Positions 1 through 8,433 are shown, counted from the stretch's first letter. The stretch: DNA of 34,611 nt from an uncultured Cytophaga sp. (GCF_937863595.1 NZ_CALMGQ010000129.1:1-34611); one strand, 5' to 3'. The notes: generated by a model from the letters alone, not told the origin. Numbers and translations: made by a program.

Positions 1-53
1 TTCTTAAATTTAATCCAAATTCTAGCTATAAATCCGCTTAACTAAACGACATT

Positions 54-100
54 GATTCACAATTCATAATTCATAATTCAAAATTCATAATTCAAAATTA
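54..100. repeat. Degenerate ATTCATAA/ATTCAAAATT repeat cluster
   Basis: Several imperfect head-to-tail copies of an AATTCATA / ATTCAAAATT unit end about 10 bases before the ATG at 110. A related cluster lies at 33969-34011, also just upstream of a start codon. Function is unknown. Replication slippage of AT-rich DNA is the simplest explanation. Confidence 0.6.
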
Positions 101-109
101 AAAAAACAT

Positions 110-580
110 ATGTTAGATCAACTTATTCAAATGGCTCAACAACAGTTGGCGCCTCAGCTTCAACAAATCGGCGTTCCTTCAGATAAGGTAAGTGGCGTAT
201 TTAATGTTGCAAAAGACACGGTAACGGATAGCTTAAAAAATGAAGCAACGAGTGGTGGACTTGATACTATCATGAGTATGTTTAATGGCAATGCTGCAGG
301 TTCACAATCAAACTCCATGATATCCTCTTTATCCAATAACTTTGTTGCTTCATTAGCAAGTAAGTTAGGTATGGACCAATCTATGGCTACTAAAATTTCA
401 GGACTTGTAATTCCATTTATTATGTCCAAATTTTCGAGTTCAGAAACAGGCACAGCTTCATCTGCAACAGATTTAGTTTCTCAATTAGGCTTTGGTGATA
501 TTGGGAGTTCACTAGGAAATATACTAGGGGGGAAAGATAAAGGAAGTGATTTATTGGGTGGTTTAGGGAAATTATTCTAA
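110..580 (+). CDS. DUF937-like small protein
   Basis: A 156-residue protein with no signal peptide or clear membrane segment. The N-terminus is rich in Gln and Met (MLDQLIQMAQQQLAPQLQQ). The middle, roughly residues 55-110, contains LASKLGMDQSMATKISGLV followed by a hydrophobic stretch, which resembles the helical repeats of DUF937-type proteins. The C-terminus is Gly/Ser-rich and low in complexity (GSSLGNILGGKDKGSDLLGG). It starts at the first ATG after an AT-rich repeat cluster and is followed by a strong terminator, so it is probably a single-gene transcript. The family assignment rests on pattern similarity only, and no biochemical role is known to me. Confidence 0.6.
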   Translation: MLDQLIQMAQQQLAPQLQQIGVPSDKVSGVFNVAKDTVTDSLKNEATSGGLDTIMSMFNGNAAGSQSNSMISSLSNNFVASLASKLGMDQSMATKISGLVIPFIMSKFSSSETGTASSATDLVSQLGFGDIGSSLGNILGGKDKGSDLLGGLGKLF

Positions 581-603
581 AAATTACTTCTTTAATCTAA
601 TTC

Positions 604-640
604 AAAGGTCTGAATAGGTAACTATTCAGACCTTTTTGTT
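604..640 (+). terminator. Rho-independent terminator
   Basis: A perfect 14-bp stem (604-617 with 622-635) closes a GTAA loop and runs into a T-rich tract. It lies 24 bases after the stop of the DUF937-like gene and ends its transcript. Confidence 0.85.
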
Positions 641-670
641 TTAAAGGTATCAAATTGAGTGTTATATTTG
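636..670 (+). promoter_or_regulatory. Putative Bacteroidota sigma-A promoter
   Basis: TATATTTG at 663-670 matches the Bacteroidota -7 element TAnnTTTG exactly. A TTG at 636-638 lies 24 bases upstream, one base beyond the usual 17-23 spacing. Transcription would start about ten bases before the ATG at 687. In AT-rich DNA a chance match is possible. Confidence 0.4.
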
Positions 671-686
671 TTGTTAAATTTTAAAA

Positions 687-1403
687 ATGGAATCTTCAGG
701 AAATTATCTAAAGGAATTACTTTTCAATAGCACATTGCGGGTAAAATTATCTGCCTTATTTTTAATTGCAATGTACATCTTGCCAATTATTTCTAATTTG
801 GTAATCATTGCCTTGTTTGCCACCCATATTGACAGTATTAAAGATTGGGAACAAAGTACTATTCTAATCTTAGGTATCGTATTATTCTTCACATCTAGCT
901 TTTCAATCACATCTACCACTCTACTATCGGTTGTTTGTGGGTACCTTTTTGGATGGATCAGCTTTCCTGTATTACTAATCATGTTTAGTGTGGGGTCTCT
1001 TTTAGGATATTTTTTAGCAAATGTATTTGACAAAGGCACCATTATGACTTGGATTAAGACAAATGAAGTTGCGTATAATTTTATCGTAAAGTTAAATCAA
1101 CGTGTAAATCTGATGGTTTTTGTAATGCGTTTAACGCCCATCTTACCTTTTACTGTTACAAATATTTTATGCTCGTATTTATCTGTTCCATTGAAAAATT
1201 ATTTAGGAATGGGCTTTATTGGAATTGGAATACGCACGCTAGCGATGGTATATACAGGCTCACAAATTAGTTCTATCATAAATATAGATGATGATCCTGT
1301 ATACAAAGCTCAAAAAATCGGATTCTTAATTTTATCTTTTGCTCTTTTTGGTCTTTTATATTATTTAGTCATGAAACAAAAAGATAAAATTATAAACGAA
1401 TAA
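687..1403 (+). CDS. TVP38/TMEM64 (VTT-domain) membrane protein
   Basis: A 238-residue polytopic inner-membrane protein. Hydrophobic segments lie near residues 18-46, 58-80, 84-112, 145-165, 172-192 and 210-232. The region from about 75 to 190 fits the VTT/SNARE-associated domain of the TVP38/TMEM64 and DedA superfamily. It shows a Gly-rich helix pair (SVGSLLGYFLA) and the family-like re-entrant motif MRLTPILPFTVTN near residues 148-160. Relatives are implicated in lipid handling and membrane homeostasis; the substrate here is unknown. It has its own promoter-like site upstream and is separated from the preceding gene by a terminator. The first ATG is used; there is no convincing Shine-Dalgarno, as is normal for the phylum. 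Confidence 0.85.
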   Translation: MESSGNYLKELLFNSTLRVKLSALFLIAMYILPIISNLVIIALFATHIDSIKDWEQSTILILGIVLFFTSSFSITSTTLLSVVCGYLFGWISFPVLLIMFSVGSLLGYFLANVFDKGTIMTWIKTNEVAYNFIVKLNQRVNLMVFVMRLTPILPFTVTNILCSYLSVPLKNYLGMGFIGIGIRTLAMVYTGSQISSIINIDDDPVYKAQKIGFLILSFALFGLLYYLVMKQKDKIINE

Positions 1404-1448
1404 ACGTATCCTATTAATAATTAATTTATACTTCAAACAAATCTATAA

Positions 1449-2912
1449 ATGAAAAAACTTCTACTTTTATTCTCCCTATTTTTAACGGGGATTTACGCAG
1501 CATTCGGTCAAGCTGAAGGCAGCGTTGTTTCAGCAACAGCTCGTGCTGGTGTTGCAACAACTTTTGTTACAGATTACCACAGTATAGGTATTAACCCTGC
1601 AAATTTGGGTTTACGTACCAAATATGAAACAAAACATTTTACCTTTGGCCTTTTAGAAACCAACATATCTGGCTTTGCAAAAGGTGTTACAAAAAGCCAA
1701 ATGAAAAACTATCTTTTTTCTGGAAAAAGCTTAAGTGTAGACAATAAAGTGAACGCTTCAAACATCTTTGCACAAAATAATATCTCATTGAATATTGATG
1801 TTATGTTATTGGGAGCAGCTTACCAATCTGATAAGTTTGGCGGACTGGCTTTCAGCATAAATGATGTTGTTCGAAGCAATGCCAACATGTCACAAAACTT
1901 TACAGATATGGCTTTTACTGGTGGATTATCTACAACCTATTTTAATCAATTAAAATTAACTAATAACACTACTGTTACAAATGATCCAAGCCAATACAAC
2001 AATTATCAAAATATTGGTATTGATTCGGCTATATCTACAAAAGGCTTTACCCCTGGACAGATTTTTAATGGTACAAGTATTAAAGCACATTATTACAGAA
2101 CAATCAATGTTGCTTATGGTAAAGAAATTTTCAGAAATGAAGTTTTTAATGTAAGTGTGGGTGTAGGTGTAAAATATGTAATGGGATATTATTACATGAA
2201 TGCACAGTCTGATAACGGTGTTATTACAGGTAAGGTAGCTGAGAATCCTTTGTTCTCTTCAGTATCTGAATCACTTAATCTTCCCAATTCCAACCAAAAG
2301 AACAGTTATATTAGTCCACAAGGTCAAGGGTATGGTTTTGATCTTGGCGTTACAACAGAAATTTATGACAAGTTAAAAATAGGAGTTTCATTATTGAATG
2401 TAGGTAGTGTTAAGTATACCCGAAACACATCAACTATTCAAGAAGATACGATTCATGGATTAAAATATGACAATAGTACGGGCGATGCCTTAAAGAAATC
2501 CATTAATTGGACCCCAAGTAATTCATTTAAGGTAAACCTTCCAACAACACTCCGCCTAGGTGCTAGCTTAAGCTTATTTCAAAAGAAACTAGAAATAGGT
2601 GGTGACATTATTGTACCTCTTAATAAAGAAGCTGGAAATATCAATAAAGCAATATATGCTTTGGGTGGAGATGTACAGTTAAAGAACTGGATTAAACTTT
2701 CATCTGGTGTTTCTATTGGAGGCAATTTTGCAAATAATATTAATGGTTATGCAACCCATGTTTGCGTGCCATTGGGAGCAACATTTATAATGGGAGAAAC
2801 GGGTAATTGGGAAATTAGCCTAGCAACGCGTGATATCATAAGCATCGTGGACTTTAATGGAAAAAGCCCACTTTATTCAGCAGGCTTGTGCGGGATAAGA
2901 TTTAGAATGTAA
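1449..2912 (+). CDS. DUF5723-type outer-membrane beta-barrel protein
   Basis: A 487-residue exported protein. It has a typical signal peptide (about residues 1-20, Lys-Lys then a Leu/Phe-rich core). Early in the mature protein comes the motif YHSIGINPANLG at 43-54, typical of the FadL/PorV-like and DUF5723 barrels of Bacteroidota. The rest alternates short polar and aromatic strands, consistent with an outer-membrane barrel, and ends in Phe-Arg-Met (FRM). Length is normal for DUF5723 proteins. It stands alone between the VTT gene and a bidirectional terminator shared with the convergent antiporter gene. Ligand and role are unknown. Confidence 0.8.
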   Translation: MKKLLLLFSLFLTGIYAAFGQAEGSVVSATARAGVATTFVTDYHSIGINPANLGLRTKYETKHFTFGLLETNISGFAKGVTKSQMKNYLFSGKSLSVDNKVNASNIFAQNNISLNIDVMLLGAAYQSDKFGGLAFSINDVVRSNANMSQNFTDMAFTGGLSTTYFNQLKLTNNTTVTNDPSQYNNYQNIGIDSAISTKGFTPGQIFNGTSIKAHYYRTINVAYGKEIFRNEVFNVSVGVGVKYVMGYYYMNAQSDNGVITGKVAENPLFSSVSESLNLPNSNQKNSYISPQGQGYGFDLGVTTEIYDKLKIGVSLLNVGSVKYTRNTSTIQEDTIHGLKYDNSTGDALKKSINWTPSNSFKVNLPTTLRLGASLSLFQKKLEIGGDIIVPLNKEAGNINKAIYALGGDVQLKNWIKLSSGVSIGGNFANNINGYATHVCVPLGATFIMGETGNWEISLATRDIISIVDFNGKSPLYSAGLCGIRFRM

Positions 2913-2920
2913 TTTTATAT

Positions 2921-2968
2921 AAATTAGAATAGAGCGTAGAAGACACGTTCTATTCTAATTTCTTTTTT
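2921..2968. terminator. Bidirectional terminator
   Basis: A 17-bp stem with one G.T wobble (2921-2937 with 2945-2961, 7-base loop) is followed by a T-run on the plus strand. It lies between the convergent DUF5723 and antiporter genes; its T-run overlaps the antiporter stop codon. Confidence 0.8.
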
Positions 2969-4208
2969 AAGTTTCCTTCCATATTTTTTTTAACAGAAAT
3001 GGAGTTGCAAACGTTGTTACGATACCAATCAAAACTAAAATAGAAAACGTACCATGGTTTATAAAACCTGCTTTTAAAGCTATATCTGCAATCACCAACT
3101 CCATTATTCCTCGTGCATTTAATCCCACACCAATTGTTAATGCATCGTTGTGATTATAGCCTGCAAACGTACTTCCCAAATAACCACCTACAATTTTACT
3201 TGCAAAAGACACAAAAATAATAACCACTAAAAATGGAATATTATAAAGTGTATCCATTTGGAATTGCAAACCCACCGTTGCAAGAAATATAGGAACTAAG
3301 AATCCCATAGCAATTGTAGAAACACTTTTTTCAACTATTTTAAAATTTTCTTTACCTAACAATTCATTGCTCAATAACATCGCTCCGAAAAATGCGCCAA
3401 TTACAAAGTGCAAACCAACGGCTTCCGAAACACTCGCAAATGCTAAAATAAAAACGAAAATAATGGCAAATAAGGATTCTTTACTTTTTAATGTCCCAAC
3501 CATTCGATCAATTTTCATTTTAGTATAATTTTTCTTTTGAGACAAACGATCTACGATTCGGAAAGATATATATACCAATAAAATAAAAGCTATCAATTTC
3601 AGTAAGGTAAAGCCTACGGAAATGCCAATGTTACTTAATGAAATTTGATTGTAATCTTTACCAGAGGATTTAATTCCATCCATTAAAATACCCAGTATTG
3701 ATAGAGCAACCACATCATTAAAAATAGCTGCAGAAACGATTTTGTTTCCTATATCCGTATGGAGTTTCCCTAAATCCATCAATATCCGAACACTAATAGG
3801 GAGTGCTGTTATGGAAATACATAAGCTTATAAATAAGGTTTCTACTATTTCTAAATCAAAGGCATATCCAACAAGTAACCCTGAAAAAAGTGGGACAAAA
3901 AAACCAGCAAGCGATATAAATAAATTCCGTCCCTTTAATCCCTCAATAATGTTTACAACATTAATTTCCATACCTGCAATGATCACAAGCATAAATACAC
4001 CTAATTGTGAAAACACATTCAATTCTGAATTAACGTGTATGATATTTAATACCGATGGGCCTAATAATATACCTGCTAAAATTTCGCCCATCATGGCAGG
4101 CTGACCAATGCGTTCCATTAGCTCTCCCATTACCCGAGCAAAAGCTAACAACAATAATAATACTACAAAAAAAGGAAGCTCTGCAATTGGCTCCAATACA
4201 TGATTCAT
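2967..4208 (-). CDS. CPA2-family cation:proton antiporter
   Basis: A 413-residue inner-membrane protein with 12 or so hydrophobic segments filling almost its whole length, which fits a Na+(K+)/H+ exchanger of the CPA2/KefB-NapA type. Family landmarks are GQPAMMGEILAGILLGPS near residues 35-52, an Asn164-Asp165 pair in AAIFNDVVALSIL (the transport-site helix), and GLNARGIMELV at 362-372, the conserved GxxxRGxxEL motif. The Asn-Asp pair in place of Asp-Asp is the pattern linked with electroneutral rather than electrogenic exchange; this is inference. There is no RCK/TrkA-N regulatory domain, so this is a short form. It is transcribed alone, separated from the rhodanese gene by a terminator. Confidence 0.88.
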   Translation of the reverse strand: MNHVLEPIAELPFFVVLLLLLAFARVMGELMERIGQPAMMGEILAGILLGPSVLNIIHVNSELNVFSQLGVFMLVIIAGMEINVVNIIEGLKGRNLFISLAGFFVPLFSGLLVGYAFDLEIVETLFISLCISITALPISVRILMDLGKLHTDIGNKIVSAAIFNDVVALSILGILMDGIKSSGKDYNQISLSNIGISVGFTLLKLIAFILLVYISFRIVDRLSQKKNYTKMKIDRMVGTLKSKESLFAIIFVFILAFASVSEAVGLHFVIGAFFGAMLLSNELLGKENFKIVEKSVSTIAMGFLVPIFLATVGLQFQMDTLYNIPFLVVIIFVSFASKIVGGYLGSTFAGYNHNDALTIGVGLNARGIMELVIADIALKAGFINHGTFSILVLIGIVTTFATPFLLKKIWKET

Positions 4209-4247
4209 AAATCCCCAACAATTATATAGCTCCTTTGATATAATAGA

Positions 4248-4278
4248 AAAATAGCTTGTTCAATGAACAAGCTATTTT
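4248..4278 (-). terminator. Terminator of the rhodanese gene
   Basis: Complementary arms AAAATAGCTTGTTCA (4248-4262) and its inverse (4264-4278) form a hairpin followed by a T-run on the minus strand. It lies just downstream of the rhodanese stop and isolates the antiporter gene from it. Confidence 0.75.
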
Positions 4279-4283
4279 ATGAT

Positions 4284-4601
4284 TTACATCACGTCTAAAT
4301 CTTCATCTATTTCATCTCTCCAAGCAATAATACCGCCTTCTAGATTATACAAATTTTCATATCCAAAATTGCTCTCTAAAAACGTAATTGCATTTGCACT
4401 ACGCTTGCCACTGCGGCAATGCACAATTACTTGTTTATCTTTAGAAATTTTATCTACGTTTTGAGGTATCGTTCCAAGTGGAATTAATTCACCACCGATT
4501 TGGGCAGATTCAAATTCAGCAGGTTCGCGTACATCTATTAATTGTATATCCGCACCTGAATCGATCAATGCCTTAAGTTCTGTTACGCTTATCTCTTTCA
4601 T
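4284..4601 (-). CDS. Single-domain rhodanese-like protein
   Basis: A 105-residue cytoplasmic protein made of one rhodanese domain, of GlpE/PspE size. It shows LIDVREPAEFE at 21-31 and the active-site loop CRSGKR with catalytic Cys62, the six-residue loop of sulfur-transfer rhodaneses. Cys62 would carry a persulfide. It follows the siroheme synthase gene on the same strand after an 86-base gap, so it may be cotranscribed or use its own promoter (a CAAATTTA, i.e. TAAATTTG on the minus strand, lies at 4624-4631). Its place beside sulfite reductase and siroheme genes suggests a role in sulfane-sulfur handling; the acceptor is unknown. Confidence 0.88.
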   Translation of the reverse strand: MKEISVTELKALIDSGADIQLIDVREPAEFESAQIGGELIPLGTIPQNVDKISKDKQVIVHCRSGKRSANAITFLESNFGYENLYNLEGGIIAWRDEIDEDLDVM

Positions 4602-4623
4602 AATTCTGTAATATATTTAATAT

Positions 4624-4631
4624 CAAATTTA
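4624..4631 (-). promoter_or_regulatory. Possible -7 element of the rhodanese gene
   Basis: TAAATTTG on the minus strand matches TAnnTTTG, 22 bases upstream of the start codon. No TTG lies at the proper distance (the nearest is about 29 bases away), so this is weak support for a separate promoter. Confidence 0.25.
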
Positions 4632-4687
4632 CTGTATTTCTTTAGCTATTTGAATGAAGTCAATATTATTTTTTCATGAACGAAGCA

Positions 4688-5311
4688 TCATTTCTGCTCT
4701 TCTTTCATAGCTTTGGTAATCTCATCCATTTTTTTGACTTTATATTCAAAATCACCCTTCAGCTTATTTCGAATGTCATTTAATTGTTGCAAAATGTCAT
4801 CAATACTATCAGGCAAAGCCTCTTCTAATAATTCACGCATCCGCTTAGCAAATGTTGGCGATTGCCCATTCGTAGAAATGGCAATTTTTAAATCACCTTT
4901 CTGAACAATAGAACCCAAATAGAAATCACAAAGTTCCGGAGTATCTGCCACATTAATGAGTACACCACCATTTTTTGCATCTAATTGAACTTGTGCATTT
5001 AACGGACGAATACACGTGGCTGCTACAACCAAGTCCATGTCAATTAAATCTGTTTGATTGTATTCTTTATAATTTAACGTTAATCCAGAATATTGAACAG
5101 ACCAATCAACAATCTCTTTACTTATTTCAGGTGCAACAACATGGATTGTAGCAGCAGGACTATTCTTTAAAATTGCACCTATTTTTTCAGTACCAACAAG
5201 GCCTCCTCCAACAACAAGTACTTTCAGTTTATCCATTCTAAAAAAAACAGGAAAGAGTTCATTCCCTTTCCCGTTTTTATTCGTATTTAATATGTTATTT
5301 TCTGCATCCAT
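4688..5311 (-). CDS. Siroheme synthase N-terminal type (precorrin-2 dehydrogenase / ferrochelatase)
   Basis: A 207-residue enzyme matching the CysG N-terminal half, also called SirC/Met8. It would oxidise precorrin-2 with NAD+ to sirohydrochlorin and may insert iron to give siroheme. An N-terminal NAD-binding Rossmann motif VLVVGGGLVGTEK holds the Gly triplet 35-37, and the family motifs NVADTPELCDFYLGS and ISTNGQSPTFAKRMRE follow. The first 20 or so residues are a poorly conserved extension, so Met26 is an alternative start. The C-terminus is Lys/Glu-rich. It lies 38 bases after the uroporphyrinogen-III methyltransferase gene, which supplies its substrate, and the two jointly replace a fused CysG. 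Confidence 0.9.
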   Translation of the reverse strand: MDAENNILNTNKNGKGNELFPVFFRMDKLKVLVVGGGLVGTEKIGAILKNSPAATIHVVAPEISKEIVDWSVQYSGLTLNYKEYNQTDLIDMDLVVAATCIRPLNAQVQLDAKNGGVLINVADTPELCDFYLGSIVQKGDLKIAISTNGQSPTFAKRMRELLEEALPDSIDDILQQLNDIRNKLKGDFEYKVKKMDEITKAMKEEQK

Positions 5312-5349
5312 AGTTTAATTCTATGTTAACTACAATTGTGCGTGGTATT

Positions 5350-6108
5350 TCAAGAACCAATAATTTCTTTTACTTTATGTTTCACAAAATCGGGATGCAA
5401 TCGCACTACTTCGCCAATCACAATAACAGCAGGCGAAGATATACCCGACGCGGCAACATCTTGTACAATAGTGGAAACAACTCCGAGTACAAATTGTTCG
5501 TCTGGCATGGTACCATTATGAATAATGGCAACAGGCATTTCTGACTTGCCTTCATGTATAAATAACTGTACAATTTCGCTAAGCTTTGACATTCCCATCA
5601 ATACAACAACTGTTGCATTTGATTTTGCAGCTAGCTGAATATCTGCGGAAAGTTGATGGTCACGAGTTGTACCAGTTAGTACCCAAAAACTATCGTTAAT
5701 TCCACGGCGTGTTAACGGGATACGTTGCAATTCTGGAACAGCTATACTGCTTGAAATTCCTGGTATAACTTCGGTCTCTATATTGAAGGATTCAACGTAG
5801 ACTAATTCTTCATGACCTCTTCCAAAGATGAATGGATCGCCACCTTTCAAACGCACAACATGGCCATGTTTCAGAGCATATTCAACTAATAATACATTAA
5901 TTTGATCTTGTGGGAATTGACATATACCTTTCTTTTTTCCTACAAAGACCATTATTGCGGTAATGGGTGCAAAGCTTAAAATTTCATCGTGTATTAAAGC
6001 ATCATACAAGACTACATCAGCAGATGATAAAGCCCGCATCCCTTTCAACGTTATTAACTCAGGATCGCCAGGACCAGCACCAACCAATGTTACTTTTGCT
6101 TTCTGCAT
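5350..6108 (-). CDS. cobA: Uroporphyrinogen-III C-methyltransferase
   Basis: About 252 residues. This S-adenosylmethionine-dependent tetrapyrrole methylase converts uroporphyrinogen III to precorrin-2, the first step of siroheme synthesis. Landmarks are VTLVGAGPGDPELITLKG at the N-terminus (SAM site), VVLYDALI, VVRLKGGDPFIFGRG (diagnostic for SUMT), VIPGISSSIAVPEL and PLTRRG. The start chosen is the ATG at 6108, one base after the reductase stop. A TTG at 6123 would add five residues and overlap the reductase gene but looks less likely. Near-abutting genes and a shared pathway show translation in one operon with the siroheme-using reductase. Confidence 0.93.
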   Translation of the reverse strand: MQKAKVTLVGAGPGDPELITLKGMRALSSADVVLYDALIHDEILSFAPITAIMVFVGKKKGICQFPQDQINVLLVEYALKHGHVVRLKGGDPFIFGRGHEELVYVESFNIETEVIPGISSSIAVPELQRIPLTRRGINDSFWVLTGTTRDHQLSADIQLAAKSNATVVVLMGMSKLSEIVQLFIHEGKSEMPVAIIHNGTMPDEQFVLGVVSTIVQDVAASGISSPAVIVIGEVVRLHPDFVKHKVKEIIGS

Positions 6109-6109
6109 A

Positions 6110-8251
6110 TTATGCCGTAACAAGTGCTTTTGCTCTAAATGCTTTTATTTGAGCTATAAAAGATTCTACAAATGAAATATACGTATCTGCAAATTCTTTA
6201 GTTGGTTCAATTTCACTTACGCGTAATACATTTTCTGCAAACGTACCCGATGTAAATGAGAATTTATTTGTAGCAACTAAATGTTTATCAAAATCATTCA
6301 TGATGCCTATTTGAGTATTACAAGAAACACCTTCGCCTGTCAAAATTGCTTTAGCGCCACATACAGCTGCTGCATAAGCAGCATAAATAGCATCTCCAAA
6401 AGATTCTTTTGATTGCAAACGTTTTGCCCATGCAAATTTTTCTTCTGTATCAATAATAAGCGTAGCTACTAAATCAATCATAACGCCAGCACATTCCCCA
6501 ACACCAACTTCCGTAACATATTGCTCTTCGTGGCCCAAATCAATATAATCTTCCGCAGTTAATGTTTCCAAATCAGACAATGGTTTTAATAGTTTGTAGA
6601 AATACATTTTGTCTACGGCTATTTGTCTGCGGTAATAATCATTAAAATATTCGCCTTCTGTAGCATTTAAATCGTAATCATTCAAAATAACACGTACCGC
6701 TTCAACACAACGTCTTGTTGGTAATTTCAATACTTTATCTGCAATTGTACCTGTACCGTCAGGTTCCAATCCACCGCCTAGCATAACTTGCATAGCGGGT
6801 AAAACATTTACACCTTTTTTAATCGACATACCATGGAAGCCAATGTTACCAATCGTATGTTGACCGCAAGCATTCATGCAACCACTAATTTTGATTTTAA
6901 TATTTTTATTGAAAACGGTATCTGGAAATTCTTCCAACAACATTTTTTCCAATTCAACAGAAAGTCCTGTACTACTAGATATCCCTAAGTTACACGTATC
7001 TGTTCCTGGACAAGCAGTGATATCTGCCGTACTATCAAAACCAGGTTCAGCCAAGCCAATTTCATTTAATTCATTAAACAAACCTGGAAGCGCTTCTTTT
7101 TTCACAAACTTCAATAACCAACCTTGGTTCACAGTTATACGAATGTCTTCCGATGCATATTTTTTTACAATTGCAGCAAATACACGTGCCTTATCACTTG
7201 CTAAATCACCTAAGTGTTGTTTTAATTGAACTCCAAAATATCCTTTTTGCTTTTGTTCAAATACATTTGATTTAACAAACCTTTCAAACTTAATAGCATC
7301 TACAGGAGTAGCTTCCACAAATGAATGAACAACAGGAAGGATCATTTCATCCACTAATGAGCGATCAATTTTATATGTTTTATCTTTAATCGCGTTACGT
7401 TCTTTTTCAACCAATTCTAAAAAAGCTTTAACACCAATACCATTAACTAAGTATTTCATACGTGCCTTATGACGCTTGGTACGCTCGCCATAGCGATCAA
7501 ATACTCGGATCACAGCCGTAGTAAATGGAATCAATTGGTCTTCTTCTAAGAATTCATTTACTAATTGCGCTATAAAGGGTTGTGCGCCTAATCCGCCACC
7601 TACAAGTACTTTGAATCCACGAACTTCTTTCCCATCTAAAATTTTAACCCGTGGTATAAAACCTAAATCATGAATAAAACCGAAAGCTGTATCTTCTTCA
7701 GAAGTTGAAAATGAAATTTTGAATTTACGACCCATATCTTGACAGATTGGATTACGTAAAAAATATTCAAATAAATTATGCGCATAAGCAGATACATCAA
7801 ATGGTTCCTTAGGATCTACTCCTGCTGTGTAAGATGCGGTAATATTTCTAACTGCATTCCCACAAGCACCACGCATGGTGATACCCACTTCTTCTAAATC
7901 ATTCCAAACAAAAGCAGTGTTATCTAACTTAACGTAATGCAATTGTATATCTTGACGGGTAGTCAAATGTAAATTACTTGAGCCATATTTATCAGAAATA
8001 TCTGCGATTCGAATAATTTGATCTGCAGTAACTTTACCGTAGGGTAATTTAATTCGGACCATCTGAACTCCTTCTTGACGTTGTCCATATACACCACGCG
8101 TCAATCTAAACGAACGAAACTTTTCAGAATCGATAATATTCGCTCTAAATCCTTTTATTTTTGAACTTAACTCAAGAATGTCTTCTTGAGCAGCAAGAGA
8201 AACCTGAGGTGCAAAATTAAAATCGGATGTATTTAGGGTATTACTATTCAT
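6110..8251 (-). CDS. Siroheme sulfite/nitrite reductase with HEPN-like C-terminal domain
   Basis: About 713 residues from the ATG at 8251 (a TTG at 8305 would add 18). It has two ferredoxin-like half domains and two siroheme/4Fe-4S domains. The four cluster and siroheme ligands are clear: CPGTDTC (Cys414, Cys420) and GCMNAC (Cys458, Cys462). Upstream lie LTTRQDIQLHYV and RGACGNAVRNITA, siroheme-contact motifs. Normal enzymes of this family end near residue 550; here about 170 more residues follow, of the helical HEPN-like type seen in Bacteroidota homologues. That tail shows no Arg-x4-6-His RNase motif. It is first gene of a siroheme operon and lies opposite a homocysteine-forming gene, so sulfite reduction is more likely than nitrite reduction. 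The electron donor is probably ferredoxin, since no flavoprotein subunit is present. Confidence 0.9.
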   Translation of the reverse strand: MNSNTLNTSDFNFAPQVSLAAQEDILELSSKIKGFRANIIDSEKFRSFRLTRGVYGQRQEGVQMVRIKLPYGKVTADQIIRIADISDKYGSSNLHLTTRQDIQLHYVKLDNTAFVWNDLEEVGITMRGACGNAVRNITASYTAGVDPKEPFDVSAYAHNLFEYFLRNPICQDMGRKFKISFSTSEEDTAFGFIHDLGFIPRVKILDGKEVRGFKVLVGGGLGAQPFIAQLVNEFLEEDQLIPFTTAVIRVFDRYGERTKRHKARMKYLVNGIGVKAFLELVEKERNAIKDKTYKIDRSLVDEMILPVVHSFVEATPVDAIKFERFVKSNVFEQKQKGYFGVQLKQHLGDLASDKARVFAAIVKKYASEDIRITVNQGWLLKFVKKEALPGLFNELNEIGLAEPGFDSTADITACPGTDTCNLGISSSTGLSVELEKMLLEEFPDTVFNKNIKIKISGCMNACGQHTIGNIGFHGMSIKKGVNVLPAMQVMLGGGLEPDGTGTIADKVLKLPTRRCVEAVRVILNDYDLNATEGEYFNDYYRRQIAVDKMYFYKLLKPLSDLETLTAEDYIDLGHEEQYVTEVGVGECAGVMIDLVATLIIDTEEKFAWAKRLQSKESFGDAIYAAYAAAVCGAKAILTGEGVSCNTQIGIMNDFDKHLVATNKFSFTSGTFAENVLRVSEIEPTKEFADTYISFVESFIAQIKAFRAKALVTA

Positions 8252-8321
8252 GATTTTTGTGAATTTTCGTGTTTTGAAAGAGACTCCTTTGCGATTTGAT
8301 ATCAAAAGAAAGTTTAGACAT

Positions 8322-8329
8322 CAAATTTA
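8322..8329 (-). promoter_or_regulatory. Possible -7 element of the reductase operon
   Basis: TAAATTTG on the minus strand fits TAnnTTTG and would give a leader of about 66 bases before the ATG at 8251. The nearest TTG upstream is about 28 bases away, too far, so support is partial. Confidence 0.3.
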
Positions 8330-8409
8330 ATAAATATTTTATAAATATAGACATTATCAAAATTTTATTTTAATTTTACAGTGATAAATACAGTAATAGC
8401 AAATATTAT

Positions 8410-8433
8410 TTTGTTATTTATAGAAATAACAAA
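8410..8433. promoter_or_regulatory. 24-bp palindrome between divergent sulfur genes
   Basis: Arms TTTGTTATTT and AAATAACAAA (perfect 10-bp complement) flank a 4-base ATAG centre. It lies in the 330-base divergent gap between the reductase (start 8251) and the OsmC gene (start 8582). It has no T-tract and is placed as an operator for both directions. The regulator is unknown. The rest of the gap is AT-rich; I see no riboswitch or small ORF in it. Confidence 0.5.

Noticed and set aside
54..100. CRISPR-like array
   Set aside because: The repeat units are short, degenerate and without regular unique spacers, and there are no cas genes.
160..453. Minus-strand ORF inside the DUF937-like gene
   Set aside because: It lies wholly within a better supported plus-strand gene and has no family features.
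3742..4104. Plus-strand ORF opposite the antiporter
   Set aside because: A shadow of the antiporter frame; the antiporter has clear family motifs and this ORF has none.
6876..7229. Plus-strand ORF opposite the siroheme reductase
   Set aside because: A shadow of the reductase, which has all its cluster ligands in the other frame.
6110..8251. HEPN toxin or defence RNase
   Set aside because: The Arg-x4-6-His catalytic motif is missing and the domain is fused to a housekeeping reductase.
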